DNA of 64,000 nt from Streptomyces sp. S.PNR 29 (lineage in GTDB: Bacteria; Actinomycetota; Actinomycetes; Streptomycetales; Streptomycetaceae), in the NCBI RefSeq assembly GCF_030386795.1, contig NZ_JANUQM010000002.1, forward strand, positions 558,001-622,000, given 5' to 3'. Position numbers and translations under genes: made by a program. The stretch's first letter is position 1. Each line of letters begins with the position of its first letter. The notes below the pieces were generated by a model. The model was not told the origin of the DNA and made no database searches. It worked only from the letters and a program-made list of their open reading frames with translations. Shown here one piece after another: positions 1 through 8,761 of this stretch.

Positions 1-24
1 TCCAGGTAGTGGGACCGGCGTCAA

Positions 25-53
25 CCGGATGCGGGGCCTTCGCCCGCCTCCGG
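25..53. terminator. Hairpin upstream of trpC, possible terminator of the preceding gene
   Basis: CCGG at 25-28 and GCGGG pair with CCCGC and CCGG at 50-53 around a GCC-TTCG loop. No T-run follows. It probably ends transcription from a gene lying before the window, or forms a leader structure for trpC. The remaining bases to 117 hold the trpC ribosome site and no recognisable gene. Confidence 0.35.
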
Positions 54-117
54 ATACCATCTCAGTGACCATAGGTTTTCTTGCTGAGTTCTTGCCGTCT
101 GGAAGGGGGCCGCTCGC

Positions 118-927
118 GTGAGTGTGCTCGACGAGATCATCGACGGAGTCCGTGCCGACCTCGCGGAGCGGCAGGCACGCGTCAGCCTCGACGAGCTCAA
201 GGAGCGCGCGGCCAAGGCTCCCGCCGCCAAGGACGGGCTGGCCGCGCTGAAGGGCGACGGCGTCAAGGTGATCTGCGAGGTCAAGCGGTCCAGCCCGTCC
301 AAGGGCGCGCTGGCCGCGATCGCCGACCCGGCCGGCCTCGCCGCCGACTACGAGGCGGGCGGCGCGGCCGTCATCTCCGTCCTCACCGAACAGCGCCGCT
401 TCGGCGGCTCCCTCGCCGACCTTGAGGCGGTCCGCGCGCGCGTGGACATCCCGGTGCTGCGCAAGGACTTCATCGTCACCTCGTACCAGCTGTGGGAGGC
501 CCGGGCGTACGGCGCCGACCTCGCCCTGCTGATCGTCGCCGCCCTCGACCAGCCCGCGCTGGAGTCCCTGATCGAGCGCGCCGTCTCCATCGGCCTCACG
601 CCGCTCGTGGAGGTGCACGACGAGGACGAGGTCGAGCGCGCGGTGGACGCGGGCGCCAAGGTCATCGGTGTCAACGCGCGCAACCTGAAGACGCTGGAGG
701 TCGACCGCGGCACGTTCGAGCGCGTCGCGCCGGAGATCCCCGCGGGCATCCTCAAGGTCGCCGAGTCCGGCGTCCGCGGCCCGCACGACCTCATCGCCTA
801 CGCCAACGCCGGCGCCGACGCGGTCCTGGTCGGCGAGTCCCTCGTCACCGGCAAGGACCCGAAGACGGCGGTATCCGACCTGGTGGCGGCGGGCGCGCAT
901 CCCGCATTGCGGCACGGGCGCGGCTGA
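118..927 (+). CDS. trpC: Indole-3-glycerol phosphate synthase
   Basis: Converts carboxyphenylamino-deoxyribulose phosphate to indole-3-glycerol phosphate, the fourth step of tryptophan synthesis, in the cytosol. The 269-residue length is normal for a free-standing TrpC barrel. Visible family motifs are [12 protein letters not shown] (phosphate and catalytic lysine strand), [14 protein letters not shown] and VAESGV near the C-terminus. The GTG start at 118 follows a purine-rich GGAAGGGGG at 101-109, about eight bases away. It is followed by trpM, trpB and trpA on the same strand, so it opens the local trp cluster. trpD, trpE and trpF are not in the window. Confidence 0.96.
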   Translation: MSVLDEIIDGVRADLAERQARVSLDELKERAAKAPAAKDGLAALKGDGVKVICEVKRSSPSKGALAAIADPAGLAADYEAGGAAVISVLTEQRRFGGSLADLEAVRARVDIPVLRKDFIVTSYQLWEARAYGADLALLIVAALDQPALESLIERAVSIGLTPLVEVHDEDEVERAVDAGAKVIGVNARNLKTLEVDRGTFERVAPEIPAGILKVAESGVRGPHDLIAYANAGADAVLVGESLVTGKDPKTAVSDLVAAGAHPALRHGRG

Positions 928-949
928 TCACCCGGTAGGCTGAGCGGCG

Positions 950-1123
950 ATGACCCTCCCGATCACCCTGGCGACCCGGGACCCGTACGCCCGCCTGGCG
1001 CGTGGCTGCCGGCCCCGAGGCTGCCGCGCGCCCGCACGCCGGGTGCACGGCCGCCGGGTGCGGTACGTCATCGGTGACGAGCCGGGACAGGTCAACGGAC
1101 GGCGATGGCAGCGCGCCCTTTAG
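950..1123 (+). CDS. trpM: TrpM, small trp-cluster protein
   Basis: A 57-codon ATG frame starting MTLPITLATRDPYARL lies between trpC and trpB and is rich in Arg and Cys. From memory, this position and sequence style match TrpM (TrpX) of Streptomyces coelicolor, a small protein conserved in streptomycetes and reported to modulate tryptophan metabolism and development. It is not a catalytic Trp enzyme. The start lies 22 bases after the trpC stop with only a weak GAGCGG ribosome site. Its TAG stop sits inside a GC-rich hairpin (1112-1130), which may tie its translation to expression of trpB. I see no membrane segment. Confidence 0.75.
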   Translation: MTLPITLATRDPYARLARGCRPRGCRAPARRVHGRRVRYVIGDEPGQVNGRRWQRAL

Positions 1124-1130
1124 GGGCGCG
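1112..1130. promoter_or_regulatory. Hairpin enclosing the trpM stop codon
   Basis: CGCGCCC (1112-1118) pairs exactly with GGGCGCG (1124-1130), and the trpM TAG (1121-1123) lies in the loop. Similar GC-rich stems with an AT core recur in Streptomyces intergenic regions. It could be a partial terminator or attenuator before trpB, or simply protect the upstream mRNA end. There is no T-run, so strong termination is doubtful. The remaining 127 bases to trpB hold only the trpB ribosome site (GTGAGG near 1243). Confidence 0.5.
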
Positions 1131-1257
1131 GGACTCTGTTTGATCAGCGGCTACCGCCGCGCGGGCGCGACCGGCCACACTCGGCCGGCGGCCGACGAAC
1201 AAGCCCCGCCCCCCACGGCGATCAGTGTCTTTTCCACACTCACCGTGAGGTTTCCGC

Positions 1258-2544
1258 ATGCCCAGCGAGTTCTTCATCCCCGACCCGGAGGGTCAGATCC
1301 CCAGCGCCGAGGGCTACTTCGGCGCATTCGGCGGCAAGTTCATCCCGGAGGCCCTCGTCGCCGCCGTCGACGAGGTGGCCGTCGAGTACGACAAGGCCAA
1401 GCACGACCCCGAGTTCGCCCGAGAGCTCGACGACCTGCTGGTGAACTACACCGGCCGCCCGTCGGCGCTCACCGAGGTCCCTCGTTTCGCCGCGGAGGCG
1501 GGCGGCGCCCGCGTCTTCCTCAAGCGCGAGGACCTCAACCACACCGGCTCCCACAAGATCAACAACGTGCTCGGTCAGGCCCTCCTCACCAAGAGGATGG
1601 GCAAGACCCGCGTCATCGCGGAGACCGGCGCCGGCCAGCACGGCGTCGCCACCGCCACCGCCTGCGCGCTGTTCGGCCTTGAGTGCACCATCTACATGGG
1701 TGAGATCGACACCGAGCGCCAGGCCCTCAACGTGGCCCGGATGCGCATGCTCGGTGCCGAGGTCATCGCCGTGAAGTCCGGCAGCCGCACCCTGAAGGAC
1801 GCGATCAACGAGGCCTTCCGCGACTGGGTGGCCAACGTCGATCACACCCACTACCTGTTCGGCACGGTCGCCGGGCCGCACCCCTTCCCGGCCATGGTCC
1901 GCGACTTCCACCGCGTCATCGGCGTCGAGGCCCGCCGCCAGCTCCTGGAGCGCGCCGGACGCCTTCCCGACGCCGCCATCGCCTGCGTCGGCGGCGGCTC
2001 CAACGCCATCGGCCTCTTCCACGCCTTCATCCCGGACGCCTCGGTGCGCCTGATCGGCTGTGAGCCCGCGGGGCACGGCGTCGAGACCGGCGAGCACGCG
2101 GCGACCCTGACCGCGGGCGAGCCCGGCATCCTGCACGGCTCCCGGTCGTACGTCCTGCAGGACGACGAAGGCCAGATCACCGAGCCGTACTCGATCTCGG
2201 CCGGCCTGGACTACCCCGGCATCGGCCCCGAGCACTCCTACCTCAAGGACTCCGGCCGCGGCGAGTACCGCGCGATCACCGACGACGCGGCCATGCAGGC
2301 GCTGCGTCTGCTGTCGCGGACCGAGGGGATCATCCCGGCCATCGAGAGCGCCCACGCGCTGGCCGGTGCCCTGGAGGTCGGCCGGGAGCTGGGCAAGGAC
2401 GGGCTGATCGTCGTCAACCTGTCCGGCCGCGGTGACAAGGACATGGACACGGCCGCCCGTTACTTCGGCCTGTACGACACCGACGCCGAGGTCGCCGCCG
2501 ACGAGGCCGGCGACACCGCCGAGATCGAGGGGGACGCCAAGTGA
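1258..2544 (+). CDS. trpB: Tryptophan synthase beta chain
   Basis: PLP enzyme that joins indole and serine to make tryptophan, working in an alpha2-beta2 complex with TrpA. The 428 residues match the family. Diagnostic stretches are HTGSHKINN (PLP lysine), [20 protein letters not shown] (phosphate-binding loop) and [11 protein letters not shown] near the C-terminus. The acidic, Ala-rich last 25 residues are typical of streptomycete TrpB. The GTGA at its end overlaps the trpA start, so the two subunits are probably translationally coupled for stoichiometric assembly. Confidence 0.98.
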   Translation: MPSEFFIPDPEGQIPSAEGYFGAFGGKFIPEALVAAVDEVAVEYDKAKHDPEFARELDDLLVNYTGRPSALTEVPRFAAEAGGARVFLKREDLNHTGSHKINNVLGQALLTKRMGKTRVIAETGAGQHGVATATACALFGLECTIYMGEIDTERQALNVARMRMLGAEVIAVKSGSRTLKDAINEAFRDWVANVDHTHYLFGTVAGPHPFPAMVRDFHRVIGVEARRQLLERAGRLPDAAIACVGGGSNAIGLFHAFIPDASVRLIGCEPAGHGVETGEHAATLTAGEPGILHGSRSYVLQDDEGQITEPYSISAGLDYPGIGPEHSYLKDSGRGEYRAITDDAAMQALRLLSRTEGIIPAIESAHALAGALEVGRELGKDGLIVVNLSGRGDKDMDTAARYFGLYDTDAEVAADEAGDTAEIEGDAK

Positions 2545-3359
2545 GCGGGAACGTACAGCTGCTGACCGACACCCTCGCCGGCGCGAAGGCCGAGGGCCGC
2601 TCCGCCCTCATCGCCTACCTTCCGGCCGGGTTCCCGACCGTGGACGGCGGCATCGAGGCGATCAAGGCCGTCCTCGACGGCGGCGCGGACGTCGTCGAGG
2701 TCGGTCTGCCGCACAGCGACCCGGTCCTCGACGGCCCGGTCATCCAGACCGCCGACGACATCGCCCTGCGCGGCGGCGTCAGGATCGCGGACGTCATGCG
2801 GACGGTCCGGGAGGCCTACGAGGCCACCGGCAAGCCGATCCTCGTCATGACGTACTGGAACCCGATCGACCGCTACGGCGTCGAGCGCTTCACCGCCGAA
2901 CTCGCCGAGGCGGGCGGTGCCGGATGCATCCTGCCCGACCTGCCGGTGCAGGAGTCGGCCCTGTGGCGCGAGCACGCCGAGAAGCACGGGCTCGCCACGG
3001 TCTTCGTGGTCGCGCCCAGCAGCAAGGACGAGCGGCTCGCCCAGATCACCGCGGCGGGCAGCGGCTTCGTCTACGCCGCCTCCCTCATGGGCGTCACCGG
3101 CACCCGCGAGACGGTCAGCTCGCAGGCCCAGGACCTGGTGGAACGCACCCGGGCCAGCGGCACGGACCTGCCGGTCTGCGTCGGGCTCGGCGTCTCCAAC
3201 GCCGTGCAGGCCGCCGAGGTCGCCGGGTTCGCCGACGGCGTGATCGTCGGCTCGGCGTTCGTCAAGCGGATGCTGGACGCCCCGGACCACGCGGCCGGAG
3301 TCGAGGCCGTCCGCGCGCTCGCGGGCGACCTGGCGAAGGGCGTACGCGGCGAGGCGTAA
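2541..3359 (+). CDS. trpA: Tryptophan synthase alpha chain
   Basis: Cleaves indole-3-glycerol phosphate and channels indole to TrpB. The 272 residues form a TIM barrel with the expected [10 protein letters not shown] beginning, the [18 protein letters not shown] catalytic region (acidic residues on strand 2), MTYWNP, and [10 protein letters not shown] with GVIVGSA for phosphate binding. It starts with GTG four bases before the trpB stop. A strong terminator-like hairpin begins 65 bases after its stop, marking the end of the trp transcription unit. Confidence 0.97.
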   Translation: MSGNVQLLTDTLAGAKAEGRSALIAYLPAGFPTVDGGIEAIKAVLDGGADVVEVGLPHSDPVLDGPVIQTADDIALRGGVRIADVMRTVREAYEATGKPILVMTYWNPIDRYGVERFTAELAEAGGAGCILPDLPVQESALWREHAEKHGLATVFVVAPSSKDERLAQITAAGSGFVYAASLMGVTGTRETVSSQAQDLVERTRASGTDLPVCVGLGVSNAVQAAEVAGFADGVIVGSAFVKRMLDAPDHAAGVEAVRALAGDLAKGVRGEA

Positions 3360-3424
3360 GAAGCCGACGCAGCCGACGTAACAAACCGGGTAGTCGTACG
3401 GGTCCCTCGTACGGGTGGACCTGG

Positions 3425-3455
3425 AACCGGGGAGGCGCGGTGCGCCTCCCCGGTT
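3425..3455 (+). terminator. Terminator-like hairpin after trpA
   Basis: A perfect 14-base stem, AACCGGGGAGGCGC (3425-3438) with its complement at 3442-3455, encloses a three-base loop. No long T-run follows, as is common for Streptomyces terminators. Because it ends 13 bases before the GTG at 3469, it also argues against the longer GTG start at 3415 for the next gene. Confidence 0.75.
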
Positions 3456-3468
3456 CGTTCTGCGGGGT

Positions 3469-4239
3469 GTGAGCGAGAAGAACCATGAGGGAAAGCGCAC
3501 CGCCCGGGAGCGGCTGGCGGTCGAGCGCGAGAAGCAGAAGGCCGCGGAGAAGCGCCGGCGCGCGCTGATCGTGGGCGTCGGCGTGGTCTGCGCCCTGGGG
3601 CTCGCGGCGGTGATCGGCGTGGTCGCCGCGAACGCGGGCAAGGACGACGAGGCGTCGGGCCCGGTGGTGGCGCCCTCGGGTGCGCAGGGCAAGGACAGCC
3701 TCGCGATCCCGGCCGGCCAGGAGAGCGCCAAGTCCCGGCTCACCATCTGGGAGGACTTCCGCTGCCCGGCCTGCAAGGCCTTCGAGCAGGCGTACCGCCC
3801 CGTGATCCACGAGCTGACGAACGCCGGTCAGCTCCAGGTCGAGTACCACCTGGCGACCATCATCGACGGCAACATGGGCGGCACCGGCTCCCGCAACTCG
3901 GCCAACGCCGCGGCCTGCGCCCAGGACGCCGGAAAGTTCACGCCGTACCACGACGTGCTGTACGACAACCAGCCGCCGGAGACCGACGACGCCTTCGCCC
4001 GGAACAGCAAGCTGATCGAGCTGGCGGGCAAGGTCGACGGCCTCGACACCCCCGCGTTCCGCAAGTGCGTCGAGGACGGCACGCACAACAGCTGGGTCGA
4101 CAAGTCCGCCGCGGCCTTCCGCAACGGCGGCTTCAGCGGTACGCCCACGGTGCTGCTCGACGGCAAGAACATCTACCAGGACCGGACGATGACGCCGGCG
4201 AAGCTGAAGAAGATGGTGCAGGAAGCCGCCAAGCAGTGA
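3469..4239 (+). CDS. Membrane-anchored DsbA-family thioredoxin-like protein
   Basis: Probable extracytoplasmic thiol-disulfide oxidoreductase, about 256 residues. The N-terminus (MSEKNHEGKRTARERL) is charged and coiled-coil-like. It is followed by one membrane segment (ALIVGVGVVCALGLAAVIGVVA) and a DsbA/DSBA-like domain with the redox motif CPAC in FRCPACKAFEQAY, then a helical insert and a GGFSGTPTVLLDG cis-Pro region. GTG 3469 is preferred over GTG 3415 because the intervening bases are a perfect hairpin. The neighbouring lgt is also an envelope gene. A Tat or lipoprotein signal is absent, so it should stay tethered by its N-terminal helix. Confidence 0.87.
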   Translation: MSEKNHEGKRTARERLAVEREKQKAAEKRRRALIVGVGVVCALGLAAVIGVVAANAGKDDEASGPVVAPSGAQGKDSLAIPAGQESAKSRLTIWEDFRCPACKAFEQAYRPVIHELTNAGQLQVEYHLATIIDGNMGGTGSRNSANAAACAQDAGKFTPYHDVLYDNQPPETDDAFARNSKLIELAGKVDGLDTPAFRKCVEDGTHNSWVDKSAAAFRNGGFSGTPTVLLDGKNIYQDRTMTPAKLKKMVQEAAKQ

Positions 4240-4332
4240 GGGAGGCCGCGGCCGTTCACACCTGCCCGTTATGGACCCGTAGCCGGGCTGCCTGCCGCGG
4301 GTCCGGTCCGGCAGGGTAGCGTCGACCCTGCC

Positions 4333-5304
4333 ATGGAACTTGCCTACATTCCCAGCCCGTCGCGCGGGGTGCTGTACCTCGGCCCCATTCCGCTGCGCGG
4401 CTACGCGTTCTGCATCATCATCGGCGTCTTCGTGGCCGTCTGGCTCGGCAACAAGCGCTGGGTCGCCCGCGGCGGGCGGGCCGGCACGGTGGCCGACATC
4501 GCGGTCTGGGCCGTCCCCTTCGGTCTGATCGGCGGCCGTCTCTACCACGTGATCACGGACTACGAGCTGTACTTCAGCGAGGGCCGTGACTGGGTGGACG
4601 CCTTCAAGATCTGGGAGGGCGGTCTCGGCATCTGGGGTGCGATCGCGCTCGGCGCGCTGGGCGCCTGGATCGGCTGCCGGCGCCGGGGCATCCCGATGCC
4701 CGCGTACGCCGACGCCGTCGCCCCCGGCATCGCCTTCGCGCAGGCCATCGGGCGCTGGGGCAACTGGTTCAACCAGGAGCTGTACGGCAAGCCCACCGAC
4801 CTGCCCTGGGCGCTGAAGATCACCTCGTCGGCGGACGGGCGGGTGCCGGGCACGTACCACCCGACGTTCCTGTACGAGTCGCTGTGGTGCATCGGCGTCG
4901 CACTCCTCGTCATCTGGGCCGACCGCCGCTTCAAGCTGGGGCACGGGCGGGCGTTCGCGCTGTATGTCGCCGCGTACTGCACGGGCCGCGGCTGGATCGA
5001 GTACATGCGCATCGACGACGCCCACCACATCCTCGGCGTGCGGCTGAACGTCTGGACCGCGATCCTCGTGTTCCTGCTCGCGGTGACGTACATCGTGGTG
5101 TCGGCGAAGAAGCGGCCGGGCCGGGAAGCCGTTGTGGAGCCGGCGGCAGTCGACGACGACGCCTCAGGCGGTGAGAGCGAGAACACGGCCAATGCGGAGG
5201 GCGCGGACGCCGCGGACGCCGCGGACTCCGCGGACTCCGAAGACTCCGAAGATGACGCCGAGGACGACGCGAAGGACGGGGCCGGGTCGGCGAAGAAGAC
5301 GTGA
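4333..5304 (+). CDS. lgt: Prolipoprotein diacylglyceryl transferase
   Basis: Moves diacylglycerol from phosphatidylglycerol to the lipobox cysteine of prolipoproteins, the first step of lipoprotein maturation in the cytoplasmic membrane. The 323 residues carry multiple membrane helices and the Lgt signature GRWGNWFNQELYG, with RGWIEYMRID later. A substrate in this window is the Liv binding lipoprotein at 59181-60425. The last 55 residues are an Asp/Glu/Ala-rich tail (repeated AD, SED and DDA units) beyond the usual family length and are probably cytoplasmic and disordered. A weak CCTGCCG/CGGCAGG inverted repeat (4291-4315) lies just upstream. Confidence 0.96.
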   Translation: MELAYIPSPSRGVLYLGPIPLRGYAFCIIIGVFVAVWLGNKRWVARGGRAGTVADIAVWAVPFGLIGGRLYHVITDYELYFSEGRDWVDAFKIWEGGLGIWGAIALGALGAWIGCRRRGIPMPAYADAVAPGIAFAQAIGRWGNWFNQELYGKPTDLPWALKITSSADGRVPGTYHPTFLYESLWCIGVALLVIWADRRFKLGHGRAFALYVAAYCTGRGWIEYMRIDDAHHILGVRLNVWTAILVFLLAVTYIVVSAKKRPGREAVVEPAAVDDDASGGESENTANAEGADAADAADSADSEDSEDDAEDDAKDGAGSAKKT

Positions 5305-5323
5305 CGACGGCCGGTTGAGCCGG

Positions 5324-5354
5324 GACGAGGGCGCCCTCTGCGGGCGCCCTCGTC
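5324..5354. terminator. Bidirectional terminator between lgt and the lyase gene
   Basis: A perfect 13-base stem, GACGAGGGCGCCC (5324-5336) with its complement at 5342-5354, has a five-base loop. It lies between two convergent genes and can serve both. Confidence 0.85.
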
Positions 5355-5367
5355 GCGTTCGCGGCGG

Positions 5368-6192
5368 TCAGCCGCGGCGGGCCAGTGCCAGTGTCCGGTG
5401 CGCCTCCGCCACCGCTGCCGCGTCGATGAACCTCCCGTCCGGGAGGGCTTGGGCGCCCGCCTCCGTTGCCGCTGCCCTGATGACGGTCCCGGCCTCGTGC
5501 AGTTCCTCCTCGGTCGGCAGGTAGGCCCGCTCGATGACCGGGAGCTGGCGGGGGTGGATGGCGGCGCGGCCCCGGAAGCCCAGGGCGCGGCCATGGGCGC
5601 AGGATGCCGCCAGGCCCTCCAGATCGCGGACGTGCGGATGGACGGACTGTGGCGGCGGGGGCAGGCCCGCCGCTCGCGCGGCGACGATCACGCGGGAGCG
5701 GGACCAGTCGAGTCCCGGGTCGTCCCGAAGGCCCAGGTCGGCGCGGAGGTCCGCCTCGCCGAGGGCGATGCCGTGCAGGGCGGGGTGGGCGGAGGCGATC
5801 GCGTGGGCGTGTTCGACGGCCAGGGCTGTTTCCAGAAGGGCGTAGAGCGGGAGCGCGCCTCCGTCGGCGAGGGCGGTGCGTTCGGCGACGCGGATGATCT
5901 GCTCGGGCGCGGTCACCTTGGGGAGGCGGAGTCCGGACAGGCCCGGCAGAGCGGCGACCGCCCGGAGGTCCGCCGCCGCGAGCGGGCCGTCCAGGGCGTT
6001 GATGCGGACGTGGACCGGGACCGGCTGCGGCTCGGAGAGCAGCTCGGCGGTGGCCGCGCGGGCGTACTCCTTGCGGTCCGGGGCTACCGCGTCCTCCAGG
6101 TCGATCAGGACGATGTCCGCGCCTGAGGCCAGGGCCCGGGCGACGGTCCGGGGGCGGTCTCCGGGGGCGTACAGCCAGGTCAGGGGGATCAC
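5368..6192 (-). CDS. HpcH/HpaI aldolase / CitE-like (3S)-malyl- or citramalyl-type lyase
   Basis: A 274-residue TIM-barrel lyase of the CitE family, which cleaves or forms CoA-linked beta-hydroxy acids using Mg2+. Visible family features are WLYAPGDRP at the start, VLIDLEDAVAPDRK (phosphate/CoA arginine and acidic strand), YALLETALAV (metal-binding Glu), IALGEADLRADLG (metal-binding Asp) and GRAAIHPRQ near the end. It is the last gene of the six-gene operon and overlaps the CoA-transferase by GTGA, which fixes the GTG start. Free-standing CitE-like proteins are usually malyl-CoA or citramalyl-CoA lyases or thioesterases, not citrate lyase subunits. The substrate here is unknown; a CoA-transferase partner suggests a CoA-activated acid. 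Confidence 0.88.
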   Translation of the reverse strand: MIPLTWLYAPGDRPRTVARALASGADIVLIDLEDAVAPDRKEYARAATAELLSEPQPVPVHVRINALDGPLAAADLRAVAALPGLSGLRLPKVTAPEQIIRVAERTALADGGALPLYALLETALAVEHAHAIASAHPALHGIALGEADLRADLGLRDDPGLDWSRSRVIVAARAAGLPPPPQSVHPHVRDLEGLAASCAHGRALGFRGRAAIHPRQLPVIERAYLPTEEELHEAGTVIRAAATEAGAQALPDGRFIDAAAVAEAHRTLALARRG

Positions 6193-7382
6193 AGGGCGCC
6201 CTCTTCGCGCAGGGCGGCCAGCTCGGCCGGGGTCAGGCCCAGCTCGCTGAGGACCTCCCCCGTGTCCGCGCCGTGCGGGCGGCCCGCCCAGCGGATCGAG
6301 CCGGGGGTGGAGGAGAGGCGGAAGAGGACGTTCTGCATGCGCAGGGGGCCCAGTTCCGGGTCGTCGACGGTGGTGATGGTGCCGAGGGCCTGGTACTGCG
6401 GGTCCGCCATCACGTCCCGTACGTCCTGGACCGGGGCCACCGCGGCCTCCGCCTTCTCGAAGGCGGCGAGGACGTCGTCGCGGGTCCGGCGGGCGATCCA
6501 GGTGCCCACCGCCTGGTCCAGGACGTCCGCGTGACGGGCCCGGCCGGCGCCCGTCGCGAACCAGGGCTCGTCGATCAGCTCCGGTCGGCCCACCAGGCGC
6601 AGCACGCGCTCGGCGACCGACTGCGCCGAGGTGGAGACGGCGATCCAGGTGCCGTCGGCGGTGCGGTAGGTGTTGCGCGGGGCGTTGTTCTGGGAGCGGT
6701 TGCCGGTCCGCGGCTGGACGTGGCCGAGCTGGTCGTACCAGAGCGGCTGGGGGCCCAGCACGGTCAGGATCGGCTCGATGATCGCCATGTCGACCACCTG
6801 GCCCTCGCCGGTGCGCTCGCGGGCGGCGAGGGCCGTCATCACCGCGTACGCCGTCGCCAGCGCCGCGATGGAGTCGGCGAGGCCGAACGGCGGGAGCGTC
6901 GGGGGCGCGTCCGGCTCGCCGGTCATCGCGGCGAAGCCGCTCATCGCCTCGGCGAGGGTGCCGAAGCCGGGCCGGCGGGCGTAGGGGCCGAACTGGCCGA
7001 AGGCGGTGACCCGGGTGAGGACCAGGCGGGGGTTGGCGGCGGACAGTTCCTCCCAGCCCAGGTCCCACTTCTCCAGGGTTCCGGGGCGGAAGTTCTCGAT
7101 GACGACGTCGGCGGTCGCGGCGAGGCGGAGGAGCGTGCTGCGGCCGCCCGGCTTGGACAGGTCGAGGGTGATGGTGCGTTTGTTGCGGCCGAGGAGTTTC
7201 CACCACAGGCCCACGCCGTCCTTCGACGGGCCGTGGCCGCGGGAGGGGTCCGGTTTCGTGGGGTGCTCGACCTTGACGACCTCGGCGCCGAAGTCGCCGA
7301 GCATCGTGGCGGCGAGGGGGCCCGCGAAGAGGGTGGCGAGGTCGAGGACGCGCAGGCCGGTGAGAGGAGGCTGGGGGGTCAT
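6189..7382 (-). CDS. CaiB/BaiF-type (class III) CoA-transferase
   Basis: A 397-residue family III CoA-transferase that would move CoA between carboxylic acids in the cytosol. Typical stretches are GLRVLDLATLFAGPLAATMLGDFGAEVVKVE, GRNKRTITLDL, DVVIENFRPGTLEKWDLG (with the catalytic-Asp region that follows in the family) and PLRMQNVLFRLS. It starts with ATG in an ATGA overlap with the ADP-ribosylglycohydrolase upstream and overlaps the lyase downstream. The transferase and the CitE-like lyase plausibly work in sequence: activate an acid as its CoA ester, then cleave it. Why they are cotranscribed with four ADP-ribosylglycohydrolases is not evident. Confidence 0.9.
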   Translation of the reverse strand: MTPQPPLTGLRVLDLATLFAGPLAATMLGDFGAEVVKVEHPTKPDPSRGHGPSKDGVGLWWKLLGRNKRTITLDLSKPGGRSTLLRLAATADVVIENFRPGTLEKWDLGWEELSAANPRLVLTRVTAFGQFGPYARRPGFGTLAEAMSGFAAMTGEPDAPPTLPPFGLADSIAALATAYAVMTALAARERTGEGQVVDMAIIEPILTVLGPQPLWYDQLGHVQPRTGNRSQNNAPRNTYRTADGTWIAVSTSAQSVAERVLRLVGRPELIDEPWFATGAGRARHADVLDQAVGTWIARRTRDDVLAAFEKAEAAVAPVQDVRDVMADPQYQALGTITTVDDPELGPLRMQNVLFRLSSTPGSIRWAGRPHGADTGEVLSELGLTPAELAALREEGAL

Positions 7383-8761
7383 GGGCGGGTGGCCTCCCGG
7401 TGGGTGAGGTGGGCCAGGGTGTCGAAGCCGGTGCCGCCGAAGTCGCCGACGGAGGTGGACAGGCGGTTCTTGAGGGGCGCCGTCCAGCGGTCGGGGAGGG
7501 CGGCGGGGGTGCCGGCGAGGAGCGCGGCGATGCTGCCTGCCGTGGCGCCGTTGGAATCCGTGTCCCAACCTCCCGAGACGGCACGGCAGATGGAGCCGGT
7601 GAAGTCGCCGTCCGCGTGCGTGAGGGCGGCGGCGATCAGGGCGGTGTTGGGGACGGCGTGGACCCAGTGGTGATCGGCGTACGCGGTGTGGAGTTCGTCG
7701 ACGACCGTGTCGAAGTCGCCGTGGGTCCGCGCGAGTTGGACGGCGTGACGGACGGCTCGGGCGAGGCGGGAGCCGGGTGGGACGACGGTGAGACCGGTGC
7801 GGAGGCAGGCGTGGATGTCGTGCGTGCCGGTGGCGGCCGTGGCGATGGTGGCGGCCGCGAACATCGCGGCGTAGACGCCGTTGGCGGTGTGGGTGAGGGT
7901 GGCGTCCCGGTGGGCCTGCTCGGCGGCGGCTGCCGGGTCGCCGGGGTTGGTCCAGCCGTGCACGTCGGCGCGGATCAGGGCGCCGATCCACTCGCGGAAC
8001 GGGTTGCGGTGACGGGCGGTGTGCGGGGGCTCCAGGCCGGTGAGGAGGTTGCGGTAGGCGACGCGTTCGGCGGTGAACGTACGGCCCGCGGGGAGTTCGT
8101 CGAGCCAGACCCGGGCCACGTCGGTGGTGGTGAAGGCCTTGCCGTGGCGGCCGAGGAGAAGGAGGTTGAGGAGGGGGTAGTCGAGGTCGTCGTCCTCGGG
8201 CATGCCGTCGATGTTCTCGGCGAGCGAGGTCGGCGCGGAGCGGCGGTTCCAGGGGTATCGGGCGGTGAGTTCCCCGGGGACCCCTCGGGCTGTGAAGTAT
8301 GTGGTCAGGGGCCGGTTGCCGGTTGCCTCGGCGAGGGCGCGGATGCCTTCGAGGGGCAGCTTCTCCACGGGTTTGCCGAGGAGACAGCCGACGGCGCGGC
8401 CCAGCCAGGCGGCCTCCAGGCGGGGAGGGGTCACGGCTGGGGAAGCCGCCCGGGCGGCAGGACCGTCTGCGGGCCGCGTGGGCCAGGCCGGACAGCCGGC
8501 CTTGATCTTCGCGAGATCCGTCGGCTCGCTGTCCGCCAACGTGCTCGGCAGATCCCCCAGTTCGTCCAGCAGGTCCTCCGCCAGCAGCCGCAGATAGCGC
8601 GACACCGGTTGCGGGGACGCGCCCGCTCTGAGGGGAGCATCCGGACCACCCGCCGCCGCCCACCTCGCCACGATCGCCGACGGTTCGCGGCCGTCCTGCG
8701 CCGCCTGGCGCAGCTCGTGGCCGATCAGATCCTCGGGCTGGACCCACGTCAGTCGGAGCAT
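7379..8761 (-). CDS. ADP-ribosylglycohydrolase family protein (copy 4)
   Basis: A 460-residue member of the DraG/ARH fold, which removes ADP-ribose from proteins or small molecules using two metal ions. The usual first metal motif GDALG reads GCLLGKPVE here. The second (TDDT) reads PEDDDLDY and the third is SGGWDTDSNGATAGS. The EDDD and WDTDSN forms occur in a recognised subgroup, so activity is plausible. The N-terminal 130 residues, ahead of the catalytic core, are an extra domain I do not recognise. Its start overlaps the previous paralogue by 13 bases and its end overlaps the CoA-transferase by ATGA. Confidence 0.82.
   Translation of the reverse strand: MLRLTWVQPEDLIGHELRQAAQDGREPSAIVARWAAAGGPDAPLRAGASPQPVSRYLRLLAEDLLDELGDLPSTLADSEPTDLAKIKAGCPAWPTRPADGPAARAASPAVTPPRLEAAWLGRAVGCLLGKPVEKLPLEGIRALAEATGNRPLTTYFTARGVPGELTARYPWNRRSAPTSLAENIDGMPEDDDLDYPLLNLLLLGRHGKAFTTTDVARVWLDELPAGRTFTAERVAYRNLLTGLEPPHTARHRNPFREWIGALIRADVHGWTNPGDPAAAAEQAHRDATLTHTANGVYAAMFAAATIATAATGTHDIHACLRTGLTVVPPGSRLARAVRHAVQLARTHGDFDTVVDELHTAYADHHWVHAVPNTALIAAALTHADGDFTGSICRAVSGGWDTDSNGATAGSIAALLAGTPAALPDRWTAPLKNRLSTSVGDFGGTGFDTLAHLTHREATRP

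Noticed and set aside
3415..3468. Longer GTG start for the DsbA-like protein
   Set aside because: The extra codons are almost entirely a perfect terminator hairpin, and the family-like N-terminus starts at GTG 3469.
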